From a virus: a DNA stretch of 53,564 nt. Each line of letters begins with the position of its first letter. Position 1 is the stretch's first letter. Below are positions 13,288 through 19,937 of this stretch, one piece after another. The stretch spans positions 9,273-62,836 of IMG/VR virus record IMGVR_UViG_3300008113_000076. One strand, given 5' to 3'. The position numbers and the translations under genes were made by a program. The notes under the pieces are model-generated. The model ran no database searches, had not been told where the DNA came from, and saw only the letters and a program-made list of their open reading frames with translations.

Positions 13288-14232
13288 TTAGACGTGAGCG
13301 AACTTGATGATAGTTGAATAGGCCTCGTTGTCGATGTCTGCGCCCATACCAACATACTTAGATTCAAGCCTTCCGTTCAATCTATTCGGTGTCCTCATGA
13401 CATGTGAGGTGTAGTGAGTTACACCACTAAACAATCCCCACAATGTTTGTCCTTTGCTTTCCATCTCAGATGCAATGGATGATGTCAGTTCACCCGCACG
13501 ATTGATAGATTGGCTGCTATAGATATCCGTAGCAGTACTTCTAGGTGTGCTGATGTCAACACCCGTTACATTCTTGACAATGGATACTATATGTTTCTCA
13601 GTAACTGGTACTTCAGATAGCTTGATGAAGGTGTCGAAGATACTCTTCTCTTGCAAGGTCACGCCTTCAATCTCACGGATACTTCTCTCCACCCTATCGT
13701 GTATGGATGATGTATGCCTAGCACTATTCTTCAAGCTACCCTTAGCTGCTGCGAAGGTATTCCTACAGCATATGGTGAAGTTGACTGAACCCCATTTCAG
13801 AGAGGTAGTTCCGTCGTGACCATTGATTCCTGTCACGAATCCCTTGACGGATGTCCTGTTATTACCTATGCCTTTGATTTCGTTACCCGTATTCAGTTGA
13901 AGGTATACTTTCCCACCACCATTGAATTCTCCACCACTATGGATTTCGTATCCTGTCTTGTCTGAGATACGGATGAGCAGTTCAGCTAGTTCACTATTTT
14001 GATAGGGGACATAGCTATCCTTACATGTGGTGAAGACTTGTTTGTTGTCATCTCTTACGACTGCGAAGTAAGGTGTATCGCTTCCGTCGGGGAGGATGAG
14101 TGGCTGCTTGGATACTGACCACCTTAGTCCATAGTTATCTAGCATAGTGGCTACCCTTTCTGCATTGGAAGGGTCATTGAGAGTGAGTCCGTTGAAAGTT
14201 GCTGCGAGGATGTCGTTTGCGAAGTTGTTCAT
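13288..14232 (-). CDS. DUF932 protein
   Basis: The 314-residue protein matches the DUF932 phage/plasmid family: an N-terminal region with YGLRWSVSKQPL, the conserved FAVVRDDNKQVFTTCKDSYVPYQN, a central VKGFVTGINGHDGTTSLKWG and the ICCRNTF cysteine motif. The family is widespread in plasmids, phages and conjugative elements and has no settled biochemical role. A private terminator after it, and a gap before it, suggest it is transcribed at a level separate from its neighbours. Confidence 0.85.
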   Translation of the reverse strand: MNNFANDILAATFNGLTLNDPSNAERVATMLDNYGLRWSVSKQPLILPDGSDTPYFAVVRDDNKQVFTTCKDSYVPYQNSELAELLIRISDKTGYEIHSGGEFNGGGKVYLQLNTGNEIKGIGNNRTSVKGFVTGINGHDGTTSLKWGSVNFTICCRNTFAAAKGSLKNSARHTSSIHDRVERSIREIEGVTLQEKSIFDTFIKLSEVPVTEKHIVSIVKNVTGVDISTPRSTATDIYSSQSINRAGELTSSIASEMESKGQTLWGLFSGVTHYTSHVMRTPNRLNGRLESKYVGMGADIDNEAYSTIIKFAHV

Positions 14233-14268
14233 GTTGTTTGATTTTTATTTGTTATAGATGTGATTTAC

Positions 14269-14424
14269 TTAGTCTTTTATAATGATGCTAGATTCAAATT
14301 CTACATCAGTCTCTCTACAATATTCAATAGCACATTCAATCATTGTCTCTCTTTCCTTGTCATCGCTAGTGTAGTGTAGGATGAAGTTTTCAATAATCAT
14401 TTCTCTAAGTTCATTTCTAGTCAT
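14269..14424 (-). CDS. Hypothetical small acidic protein
   Basis: A 51-residue frame starting MTRNELREMIIENFILHY and ending SSIIIKD, with two cysteines (IECAIEYC). It fills the gap upstream of the DUF932 gene. The composition is protein-like; the family is unknown. Confidence 0.5.
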   Translation of the reverse strand: MTRNELREMIIENFILHYTSDDKERETMIECAIEYCRETDVEFESSIIIKD

Positions 14425-14488
14425 GGCATTTGAGTTTAGTATGTGTTACCAATTTTGATTTCAGGTCAACCATTGCAGTTCGGGGGGA

Positions 14489-14686
14489 TTAGAACTTAAT
14501 TAACTCAATTTCACTCTTTAGGTACTCTTCGGCTTGATACTCTACCTCATCATCAGATATTTTCAAATTTCTTCCGTTTGGTAATTGTAGATAGAGTCCT
14601 CCTTGAGATATAAAAATTGCAAAGCCATTCTCATTTGCAAATGCATCTAAATTCATTTTTGCGTATTGAAGTGTTTTTGTGTTCAT
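14489..14686 (-). CDS. Hypothetical protein, probable paralogue of 12680-12868
   Basis: The 65-residue protein shares the helix-strand-strand-helix order described for 12680-12868 (LQYAKMN... ISQGGLYLQLPNG... DDEVEYQAEEY). It is isolated by short A/T-rich gaps. The function is unknown. Confidence 0.55.
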   Translation of the reverse strand: MNTKTLQYAKMNLDAFANENGFAIFISQGGLYLQLPNGRNLKISDDEVEYQAEEYLKSEIELIKF

Positions 14687-14714
14687 GTGTGTGGTTTTTA
14701 ATGATGGTTTTTAT

Positions 14715-14816
14715 TTAGTCTTCTAATTCTTCAAAGTCGCAATGGTCTTGGCAGTCGGGACATATCCCGTAGTCAATCATGTCGGTTTCTGCTCCGCAGC
14801 AAGTTGATATGTACAT
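14715..14816 (-). CDS. Cysteine-rich zinc-binding micropeptide
   Basis: A 33-residue acidic peptide starting MYISTCCGAETDM with a second knuckle ICPDCQDHC, so CC and CxxCxxxC can form one zinc site. It lies two bases before the next gene. Similar tiny zinc proteins are common in phage early regions and usually have no known role. Confidence 0.6.
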   Translation of the reverse strand: MYISTCCGAETDMIDYGICPDCQDHCDFEELED

Positions 14817-14818
14817 GG

Positions 14819-15100
14819 TTATATTTTTTTGATGTTACCGAATAGGTCTTTCAAGATGTCTTCCTCCCACCAAAAGAGATTGGTGTCGTATTCTAGTCCG
14901 TCGAATTCGTCATAGTTATTCCACAGGCAGCATCTCTCATCTTTCTCATACATGTCTAGCTTGTTACTAGACCTTACCTTGAATAGCTTTCCGTATCCGT
15001 CTTCTAGTTCGATACGATAGTGAACGTTAACATCTAGCTCGTAGCTTTCGGGCTGAGTCTCATAGACAATCATGTTGTCTTCGGTGAATTTAGTGTACAT
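14819..15100 (-). CDS. Hypothetical acidic protein
   Basis: The 93-residue acidic protein is rich in Tyr, Trp and Asp (NLFWWEEDILKDLFG near the end) and beta-rich in the middle. Such strongly acidic small proteins can be DNA mimics, but nothing specific supports that here. It lies next to the GP88-family gene. Confidence 0.6.
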   Translation of the reverse strand: MYTKFTEDNMIVYETQPESYELDVNVHYRIELEDGYGKLFKVRSSNKLDMYEKDERCCLWNNYDEFDGLEYDTNLFWWEEDILKDLFGNIKKI

Positions 15101-15106
15101 AGTTAT

Positions 15107-15793
15107 TTAGTTTTGAATTACGAATCCGCTTGTATCTTTCTTTGCCTTTCCTTTAGCCTTCAGACCTACAATCACATTGATAGGGTCATAGTATCTAAGG
15201 TCAGTCTCATCTCCATTGATTACTTTGTATCCTTCGTAATAGTCTGGGATGTAGTCAGAGAATACCATTGCTACATTTCCTCCATTCTTCAGTACTTCCA
15301 TAGCTTTGGCATCATTGCATTCGCTTCTGCTGAATGTTAGTTTGTATTTAGTTCCCGCATATTTACGGATGATGTTTGGATTCTTGGTGTAGTCATAGAA
15401 GATTACGTGTTCAGACTGCAGCCAATCGCATCCCGCATATCTTTTCAGCATATCAAGATGGTCAACATCGCTTGTCCCGTTCAGTCTGACGGCTATTGTC
15501 TTACCTTGTTTCTGCGCTTTCTTATGGATAGCGTGAAGTTCCATGTTCAATTGCTCATAGAATCCATACCTATCCTCTGCCCAAAATTTAGTCTTGGCTA
15601 TCCTAGCTTCTTGGACATTGGTGAATGCTCCTCTACCAGCACTATACAGGCATACCTTCATGCATCCTTCCGATGCGAAGGGACATAGGTTTGCAGTTCC
15701 TATCGTGTTGGCGGGAGCGAGATAGAGAATGTATGTTTCAAGTTCATTCTTTGTTGTCTTGGCATTGGTGTTGCCATTGGATAATAGTTTCAT
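15107..15793 (-). CDS. GP88-family phage protein
   Basis: The 228-residue protein shows the GP88 family core: NTNAKTTKN near the start, then LYLAPANTIGTANLCPFASE, the cysteine cluster CPFASEGCMKVC and LYSAGRG, followed by VRLNGTSDVDHLDML and a C-terminal beta region. The family is found in phages of many hosts, and the conserved cysteines suggest a metal or Fe-S site. The reaction is unknown. It is among the first genes of the leftward block, consistent with early expression. Confidence 0.75.
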   Translation of the reverse strand: MKLLSNGNTNAKTTKNELETYILYLAPANTIGTANLCPFASEGCMKVCLYSAGRGAFTNVQEARIAKTKFWAEDRYGFYEQLNMELHAIHKKAQKQGKTIAVRLNGTSDVDHLDMLKRYAGCDWLQSEHVIFYDYTKNPNIIRKYAGTKYKLTFSRSECNDAKAMEVLKNGGNVAMVFSDYIPDYYEGYKVINGDETDLRYYDPINVIVGLKAKGKAKKDTSGFVIQN

Positions 15794-15811
15794 ACGATTT
15801 GATTTAGTGGT

Positions 15812-15904
15812 TTACCATGTAGCTTGTTCATTTCCGCTGATGCATAGCAAGATGGCTGCTATTACTATTACAATTGCTAGTGTTGTGATGTCTTTATTTT
15901 TCAT
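15812..15904 (-). CDS. Single-pass membrane micropeptide
   Basis: A 30-residue peptide starting MKNKDITTLAIVIVIAAILL with one strong hydrophobic span and a short polar tail. ATGA overlap with the upstream gene supports translation. The function is unknown. Confidence 0.5.
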   Translation of the reverse strand: MKNKDITTLAIVIVIAAILLCISGNEQATW

Positions 15905-16092
15905 ATAGCATACAATTGAGGGTTTGACATTTGGGTTTTGAGGATGAAATCCCGATACATTTGTCTAGCTTGACGGATATCACATCCGAATAGTTCCATG
16001 TACTTACGGATGATGCCTTGTTCCTTGGTTTCCATCTTTGATTCCGTAGGTCTGAACTTAGACCTTACGGGCATTTGTTTACGCTGTCTCAT
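15901..16092 (-). CDS. Hypothetical small basic protein
   Basis: The 63-residue basic protein contains IRKYMELFGCDIRQARQMYR, a possible helix-turn-helix. It could be an early DNA-binding regulator, but the match is weak. It is the second gene of the leftward block. Confidence 0.55.
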   Translation of the reverse strand: MRQRKQMPVRSKFRPTESKMETKEQGIIRKYMELFGCDIRQARQMYRDFILKTQMSNPQLYAI

Positions 16093-16107
16093 TTGATTTG
16101 GTTTTGG

Positions 16108-16302
16108 TTAAAATTCTAAATACTCAAGGGAATGACAAACAGGGTAGTAATATCCTTTGTCTTCCTCCCATGTTGTTGGCTTACCATCTTTGAAATAAAA
16201 CGAATGGCATCTTACAAAACCATCGTTTTTCATGCCTTCCCAAGTGAGCATGTCTTTTTGTTCTTGGGTTAATTCAGTTCCTTTGATTAATTGAATTTCC
16301 AT
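16108..16302 (-). CDS. Hypothetical small protein, first gene of the leftward block
   Basis: A 64-residue protein starting MEIQLIKGTELTQEQKDML. Its ATG lies only 20 bases after the closing stem of the large structured RNA candidate at 16322-16875, so it is probably translated from the same transcript. The A-rich leader (AAAACCAAACAAA) has no Shine-Dalgarno. Confidence 0.6.
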   Translation of the reverse strand: MEIQLIKGTELTQEQKDMLTWEGMKNDGFVRCHSFYFKDGKPTTWEEDKGYYYPVCHSLEYLEF

Positions 16303-16321
16303 TTTGTTTGGTTTTGATGTG

Positions 16322-16875
16322 GACTGCGTGAGATTGGTCGAAATCTCATAGAACGTATCTTTTTCAACACGTCACCATTCCTAAATTTTACGCAGTCAAA
16401 GGTGATTTTGTAATATGCAGTCCCTCTGCGTATCTGAGTGTGAACGTCACTCAGACCTTGCCTTCTTACCTATCGGAGGATGAACTTTTCGACTAGTTAC
16501 CTAGTCCGTCTCTACCCTCATTCCGATTCCGGTTTGGCTACTACACTACTCCCTATTTGGCTTTCGTGTGACTATTGTGTTAATCGGTTTAGTCAACCGC
16601 TAAGTTTAACCACATTGCAGGTGGGATACGTCTTGTAGGACTAGTGCATCAAACTAGGGAACGTGAGTGGCATTGAATTCGGTCATTCGCTAGGTAACTC
16701 GCAATTGCATCGAATGTGCTGCCGTTCCCGTCTCGTGCATTTCCTAGGTTTGGTGTTCACCTTCTCATTGCTATCATTTCGACAGGCGAGAAGGGATGCA
16801 TTTCCCTAACTAGGTGTGAGACATCATCTGAAAGAACTTCGGCAGATAGTGTGCTGCCGTTCACATTGTAAAATT
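16322..16875 (-). ncRNA. Candidate giant structured noncoding RNA (about 550 nt)
   Basis: There is no credible gene, but perfect helices are dense: GACTGCGT/ACGCAGTC (16322-16329 with 16390-16397), an 8-bp hairpin at 16433-16455, a 6-bp hairpin with GTAA tetraloop at 16491-16506, GGGAACG/CGTTCCC enclosing CATTCG/CGAATG (16657-16729), CCTTCTC/GAGAAGG (16760-16794) and CGGCAG/CTGCCG (16840-16859). The GNRA loop fits the minus strand. A near -7 element (TTAGTTTGC) lies just upstream at 16876-16884. The style is that of GOLLD/ROOL phage RNAs; the family was not established. Confidence 0.6.
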
Positions 16876-16967
16876 GCAAACTAAATTTCAGATAAAATGT
16901 TAAAGCCTTGTGAAGAAATAAGCTTTAAGAAAGTTTTAACAAATGGCCATCATGCTATATGGAAATG

Positions 16968-17006
16968 GCGCGCACATGCGCACATGTATGCGCACACACG
17001 CGCGTA
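16968..17006. repeat. 39-bp perfect alternating purine/pyrimidine tract (Z-DNA-prone)
   Basis: Every step alternates R-Y from 16968 to 17006, built of GCGCGCACATGCGCACATG and related CG/CA dinucleotides. Such tracts readily adopt Z-DNA under negative supercoiling. It lies at the divergence between the leftward and rightward blocks, next to TTAAC-rich DNA and iterons. Confidence 0.8.
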
Positions 17007-17297
17007 AGGGAAAAATGTGTTAAAAAAAAGCCAAAAATAGTGTTAAGGAAAACCAAAAATGCCCAAATTTGGCATATCTCCGCTTGGGTAAGGTATAGCT
17101 ATCAAACAGGCATACAGGCCCTAGAAACGCCTGTAATGGCCTTAAAACGCGTTAAAGAATTTAACATAAATCTTTGTTAAAGCTTTCACCTTAACAGCTT
17201 TTTAACGAAATTTCAATTAGTGGTTTTCCGTAAGTTATACGGATGGAGGAGGGTTTGCATGGGGTTTGTCCTATAGGGGTTTTCTAGGATATTGGGA

Positions 17298-17315
17298 GGG
17301 GTTATCCCCTTTTTT
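17298..17315 (+). terminator. Terminator-like hairpin
   Basis: GGGG-TTAT-CCCC followed directly by six T. It can be extended by outer GGAGG/CCTCC. It would stop a rightward transcript before the iterons. No clear promoter for such a transcript was found, so it may instead be a structural element of the origin region. Confidence 0.5.
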
Positions 17316-17329
17316 AACACCTCCTTAAC

Positions 17330-17463
17330 GTTCCATGTGGAACATATCCTACCAATCTAGTAGACTAAATATGTCAATGTTGGAACATCGAATCGCATAT
17401 CAGTGTTGTAACATTGTTTATCTATGTTGGAACATCAATGTTGGAACTTTAATGTTTGAACAT
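17330..17463. repeat. Six iterons, consensus ATGTTGGAACAT (candidate origin/operator array)
   Basis: Copies are seen at 17330-17345 (GTTCCATGTGGAACAT, a near-perfect palindrome), 17377-17388, 17403-17414, 17424-17435, 17438-17449 and 17452-17463. The last three start exactly 14 bases apart. Each half-site pair ATGTT/AACAT makes the unit a near-palindrome, suited to a dimeric DNA-binding protein. The array lies about 235 bases upstream of the RepL-like gene in the divergent intergenic region, so it is a candidate replication origin or repressor operator. Confidence 0.75.
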
Positions 17464-17661
17464 CGAAGGTACTCGGTCTAGGAATCCGACTTTCCTCAGG
17501 CGGGCCACAAAGCCTAGCGCGCGGAAGTCCCTTCGGACACTAAATATCTCACGGATTTGCGTAGTAGATAAATACAATTGTATACGCATTAATACTATTA
17601 AGAAGAAAACCTCATAACTAATTGGTAATCAATACTAGCATTCCTCTATAGCGGAATAGAA

Positions 17662-17692
17662 TTTGTCATTTGCGGAAAATGGGGTATATTTG
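17662..17692 (+). promoter_or_regulatory. Rightward promoter of the RepL-like gene
   Basis: TTTG (17662-17665), 19 bases, then TATATTTG (17685-17692): an exact match to the Bacteroidota consensus. The ATG of the next gene starts five bases after the box, so the mRNA would be essentially leaderless. Confidence 0.8.
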
Positions 17693-17697
17693 GATGT

Positions 17698-18159
17698 ATG
17701 AAGCATGAGTCATATTTCGAGAGTCCGTACAAATATATGAAGATTGAGGAGCGGGCGTATGTAACCAAGGAGAACGAGGAGATTACTACCAATCTGACTA
17801 CTGGTGAGTTGTTTGTGATGAAGAAGATAGCTGAGAACAAGACGGTCATGCATGACTCTCTGGTTTACACCAAGGTGTTCCAAGAATCAATCCATCAGTT
17901 AATGGGACTAAGCTCTGGAGCCTTGAAGATATTGCTGTACGCAATGGCAACGGTACGGCCTCTTTCTGAGATTGTAGTGCTTAACGGCCCAGATGTGATG
18001 CTATTCTGCAAAATAGGGAAGACTTCCTTTTATGAGGGTATAACCGAACTGCTTGACAAAAAGATACTATGCAAGAAGCTAGGAAGCAGTATTGAGTTCT
18101 GGTTTGACCCAAACATATTCTTCAACGGAAATAGGACCAAGCTTGTAAAGCACTCGTAA
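17698..18159 (+). CDS. RepL-like winged-helix replication protein
   Basis: The 153-residue protein has the RepL-type layout: LSSGALKILLYAMATV, then KTSFYEGITELLDKKILCKK (winged helix with recognition helix and wing), and the family-like ending FWFDPNIFFNGNR. RepL proteins initiate replication of small plasmids, and phages carry relatives as replication or regulatory proteins. The iteron array directly upstream strengthens an origin-binding role. A transcription regulator of the same fold is the alternative. Confidence 0.7.
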   Translation: MKHESYFESPYKYMKIEERAYVTKENEEITTNLTTGELFVMKKIAENKTVMHDSLVYTKVFQESIHQLMGLSSGALKILLYAMATVRPLSEIVVLNGPDVMLFCKIGKTSFYEGITELLDKKILCKKLGSSIEFWFDPNIFFNGNRTKLVKHS

Positions 18160-18176
18160 TTTACGAATTTTGGTAC

Positions 18177-18791
18177 ATGAAGTACGAAATCCAAGATGAG
18201 TTCAAGCCATTCATGGCATACGTCAAGAGAATGTGTAAGATGAACAAGGTAGAGCTCATGCTGTCCCCTTCCAAGACTGTTGTACTGACGGATAACTTCT
18301 CCGCTGACTGTTCCGGTTACTTTGATGGGGAGGATAGGGTTTTAGCCGTAGCCTGTGGTAAACCATTTGAGGAATGGATAGAGATACTCATACATGAGTT
18401 TGGACATATGCAACAATGGTTGACGGATGAGAGATGGCCCAATTGGATAGAGGGGTGTCTCTCTCTTTGGGAGTGGCTAGATAAATGCAAGATGATGAAC
18501 AGCTCCCAACTGAACTCAGTAATAGATTCCGTCATTGAGCTGGAGAGAGATTGTGAAGTGAGGGCACTCGGTTTGATGGACAAGTGGAAACTACCCATAA
18601 ACAGGTCAAGGTACAAGAGAAAGGCTAACCTATACTTGTACAGCTACAGGCTTATGCCTATGCTAAAGAAGTTTCCTACTGGTATATACTATAATGAGAG
18701 CCTCGTATCCATGTGCCCACCCAGAATGATGAAGAAGTACAATAAGGTCCCAGAAATAATCAAGGAAACCATCATACGGACTTATATGTAA
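18177..18791 (+). CDS. HExxH metallopeptidase-like protein
   Basis: The 204-residue protein contains LIHEFGHMQQW with H73, E74 and H77 of a zincin active site, and a downstream ELERDCE (about 121-127) able to give the third zinc ligand. This is the gluzincin arrangement seen in phage and ImmA/SprT-like peptidases. It follows RepL by 17 bases and is probably co-transcribed. The target could be a host repressor or a phage protein; neither is visible. Confidence 0.7.
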   Translation: MKYEIQDEFKPFMAYVKRMCKMNKVELMLSPSKTVVLTDNFSADCSGYFDGEDRVLAVACGKPFEEWIEILIHEFGHMQQWLTDERWPNWIEGCLSLWEWLDKCKMMNSSQLNSVIDSVIELERDCEVRALGLMDKWKLPINRSRYKRKANLYLYSYRLMPMLKKFPTGIYYNESLVSMCPPRMMKKYNKVPEIIKETIIRTYM

Positions 18792-19031
18792 AAGTGTAAC
18801 ATAGTGCCCATTTATTCGGAATTATACCGAATTGCGTATAGATACTTTACATATAGTGCACTATTAAGCACTTAAAAGCGTATTTGCTGTGCACAAATAA
18901 GAAGATGAGCCGAATGTTGATATTAATCGGCTCACATCAAACCTATTTGTCGCTCAGATTTGGATAATTATGAACTACAAACTTGTAAATGTAGTAATAA
19001 ATAAATCTGTATTTTTGTGCAAATAGATTTT
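18792..19031. other. Noncoding gap with inverted repeats and a rightward -7 element
   Basis: No gene was seen in this 240-base gap. It holds ATTCGG/CCGAAT (18814-18832), the perfect palindrome ATAGTGCACTAT (18853-18864) and the 8-bp hairpin TGAGCCGA/TCGGCTCA (18906-18934). TATTTTTG at 19010-19017 is a -7 box for the gene starting at 19032. The palindromes are candidate operators or part of a short structured RNA. Confidence 0.5.
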
Positions 19032-19217
19032 ATGAAGGCAAAACTCGGAAGCGGAGCTAAGTTCGCAGCAATGTCAAAAGACGTAGCAAAGAGCTACATG
19101 AAGAAAGGTGTACCTGCTAAGAAGGCTGAAGCTATTGGTAAGGCCGTAGCTGCAAAAGCTGGCATAGCTAAGTACGGCCAAAAGAAGATGACTCAAATGG
19201 CTAAAAAAGGTAAGTAA
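19032..19217 (+). CDS. Small basic protein
   Basis: The 61-residue Lys/Ala-rich helical protein starts MKAKLGSGAKFAAMSKDVAK. An upstream in-frame GTG at 19017 overlaps the -7 promoter box, so ATG 19032 is chosen. Three small basic proteins follow one another here. They may be virion-associated or nucleic acid-binding proteins. Confidence 0.7.
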   Translation: MKAKLGSGAKFAAMSKDVAKSYMKKGVPAKKAEAIGKAVAAKAGIAKYGQKKMTQMAKKGK

Positions 19218-19218
19218 G

Positions 19219-19341
19219 ATGGCAAAGGCTAAAGGTGGCAACGAGAAAGTTAAGGTAACGTTCGGCAAGAGGAAGAAAGGTGCTGCACAGAAGTCTTTTA
19301 ACAAACATGATAGGAAGGACAGGAAATACCGTGGCAAATGA
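19219..19341 (+). CDS. Conserved 40-residue basic phage protein
   Basis: A highly basic peptide starting MAKAKGGNEKVKVTFGKRKK and ending DRKDRKYRGK. Near-identical short proteins are, to my knowledge, recurrent beside structural genes of crAss-like and related phages. Its stop overlaps the next ATG (ATGA). The role is unknown; electrostatic DNA or RNA binding is likely. Confidence 0.7.
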   Translation: MAKAKGGNEKVKVTFGKRKKGAAQKSFNKHDRKDRKYRGK

Positions 19342-19724
19342 GTACGGCTACAAAATCAAAACCAACGTTATGGAAACAAATAGTTGCGCGTGTAAAGGCA
19401 GGGTCAAAAGGTGGTGGTGCAGGTCTCTGGTCTGCGAGGAAAGCCCAATTAGCGGTAGCTTTATACAAAAAGTCTGGTGGTGGATATCGAGGAAAGAAGT
19501 CAAGCTCAAACTCGTTGTCGAAATGGACGAAACAGAACTGGACAACCTCTTCTGGGAAGCCTTCGGAGGGGAAGCGTCGGTATTTACCGGAGAAAGCGTG
19601 GAAAGCGTTGAGCCCAAGCCAAAGAGCCGCAACAAACCGAGCAAAAGCAAAGGGGAACAGTCAGGGAAAGCAGTTCGTTCCTCAGCCAAAAAGCATAGCA
19701 CAAAAAGTAAAAAAGTATAGATAA
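19338..19724 (+). CDS. DUF5872 protein
   Basis: The 128-residue basic protein follows the DUF5872 pattern: GLWSARKAQLAVALYKKSGG, SLSKWTKQNWTTSSGKPS, RRYLPEKAWKALSP and KGKQFVPQP-like ending. The family is found in large and medium phages and giant viruses and has no assigned function. A rival frame at 19280-19720 is Cys/Trp-odd and overlaps two real genes, so it is rejected. The gene ends with a one-base overlap with the next. Confidence 0.8.
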   Translation: MSTATKSKPTLWKQIVARVKAGSKGGGAGLWSARKAQLAVALYKKSGGGYRGKKSSSNSLSKWTKQNWTTSSGKPSEGKRRYLPEKAWKALSPSQRAATNRAKAKGNSQGKQFVPQPKSIAQKVKKYR

Positions 19725-19936
19725 TGCCTAAGCTAAACCTACAACGGATAAAAGATATTCTCGCCAAAAAACAACTTGACGAGATGGAAGAAGACATGGT
19801 GGAGGAGGAAGGTGATGATGAAGAACTCAAGAACGTAATGTCAAAAAGATATCCCGGAAAGAATCCAGAAAGAAAGAAGGAATTTGATGCTGCTAAGAAG
19901 AAGGTAGCAATGATGATAAAGAAAAAGCTCATCTAA
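19724..19936 (+). CDS. Hypothetical small charged protein
   Basis: The 70-residue protein has an acidic middle (EEDMVEEEGDDEEL) and a lysine-rich end. It is tightly linked to both neighbours. No domain was recognised. A fully coiled or disordered linker protein is likely. Confidence 0.6.
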   Translation: MPKLNLQRIKDILAKKQLDEMEEDMVEEEGDDEELKNVMSKRYPGKNPERKKEFDAAKKKVAMMIKKKLI

Positions 19937-19937
19937 G

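Larger units (their letters stand above)
16876..17661. other. Divergent noncoding region between the early and late blocks
   Basis: This roughly 790-base gap holds the Z-DNA-prone tract, about nine TTAAC/GTTAA motifs (16937-17329), the hairpins ACAGGC/GCCTGT and TCCGTA/TACGGA, the terminator-like hairpin and the iterons. After 17463 come AGGAA/TTCCT and GTCC-CTTC-GGAC hairpins. A 73-residue frame at 16959-17180 has no credible protein character. The content fits an origin and control region. Confidence 0.6.

Noticed and set aside
16959-17180. Rightward 73-residue frame in the divergent gap
   Set aside because: It begins in the alternating GC/CA tract, is rich in Cys/His/Arg from that repeat, has no promoter or neighbour coupling and reads like noise.
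17330-17345. Palindrome similar to the ParB site parS
   Set aside because: It resembles TGTTTCACGTGAAACA with four differences, but there is no ParA or ParB gene and it fits better as the first iteron.
17330-17463. CRISPR array
   Set aside because: Repeat units are 12 bp, near-palindromic and irregularly spaced (14 to 26 or more), with no cas genes.
19280-19720. 146-residue frame overlapping DUF5872
   Set aside because: The 19338-19724 frame matches DUF5872 and is coupled by ATGA; the other frame overlaps two genes and has an unnatural composition.
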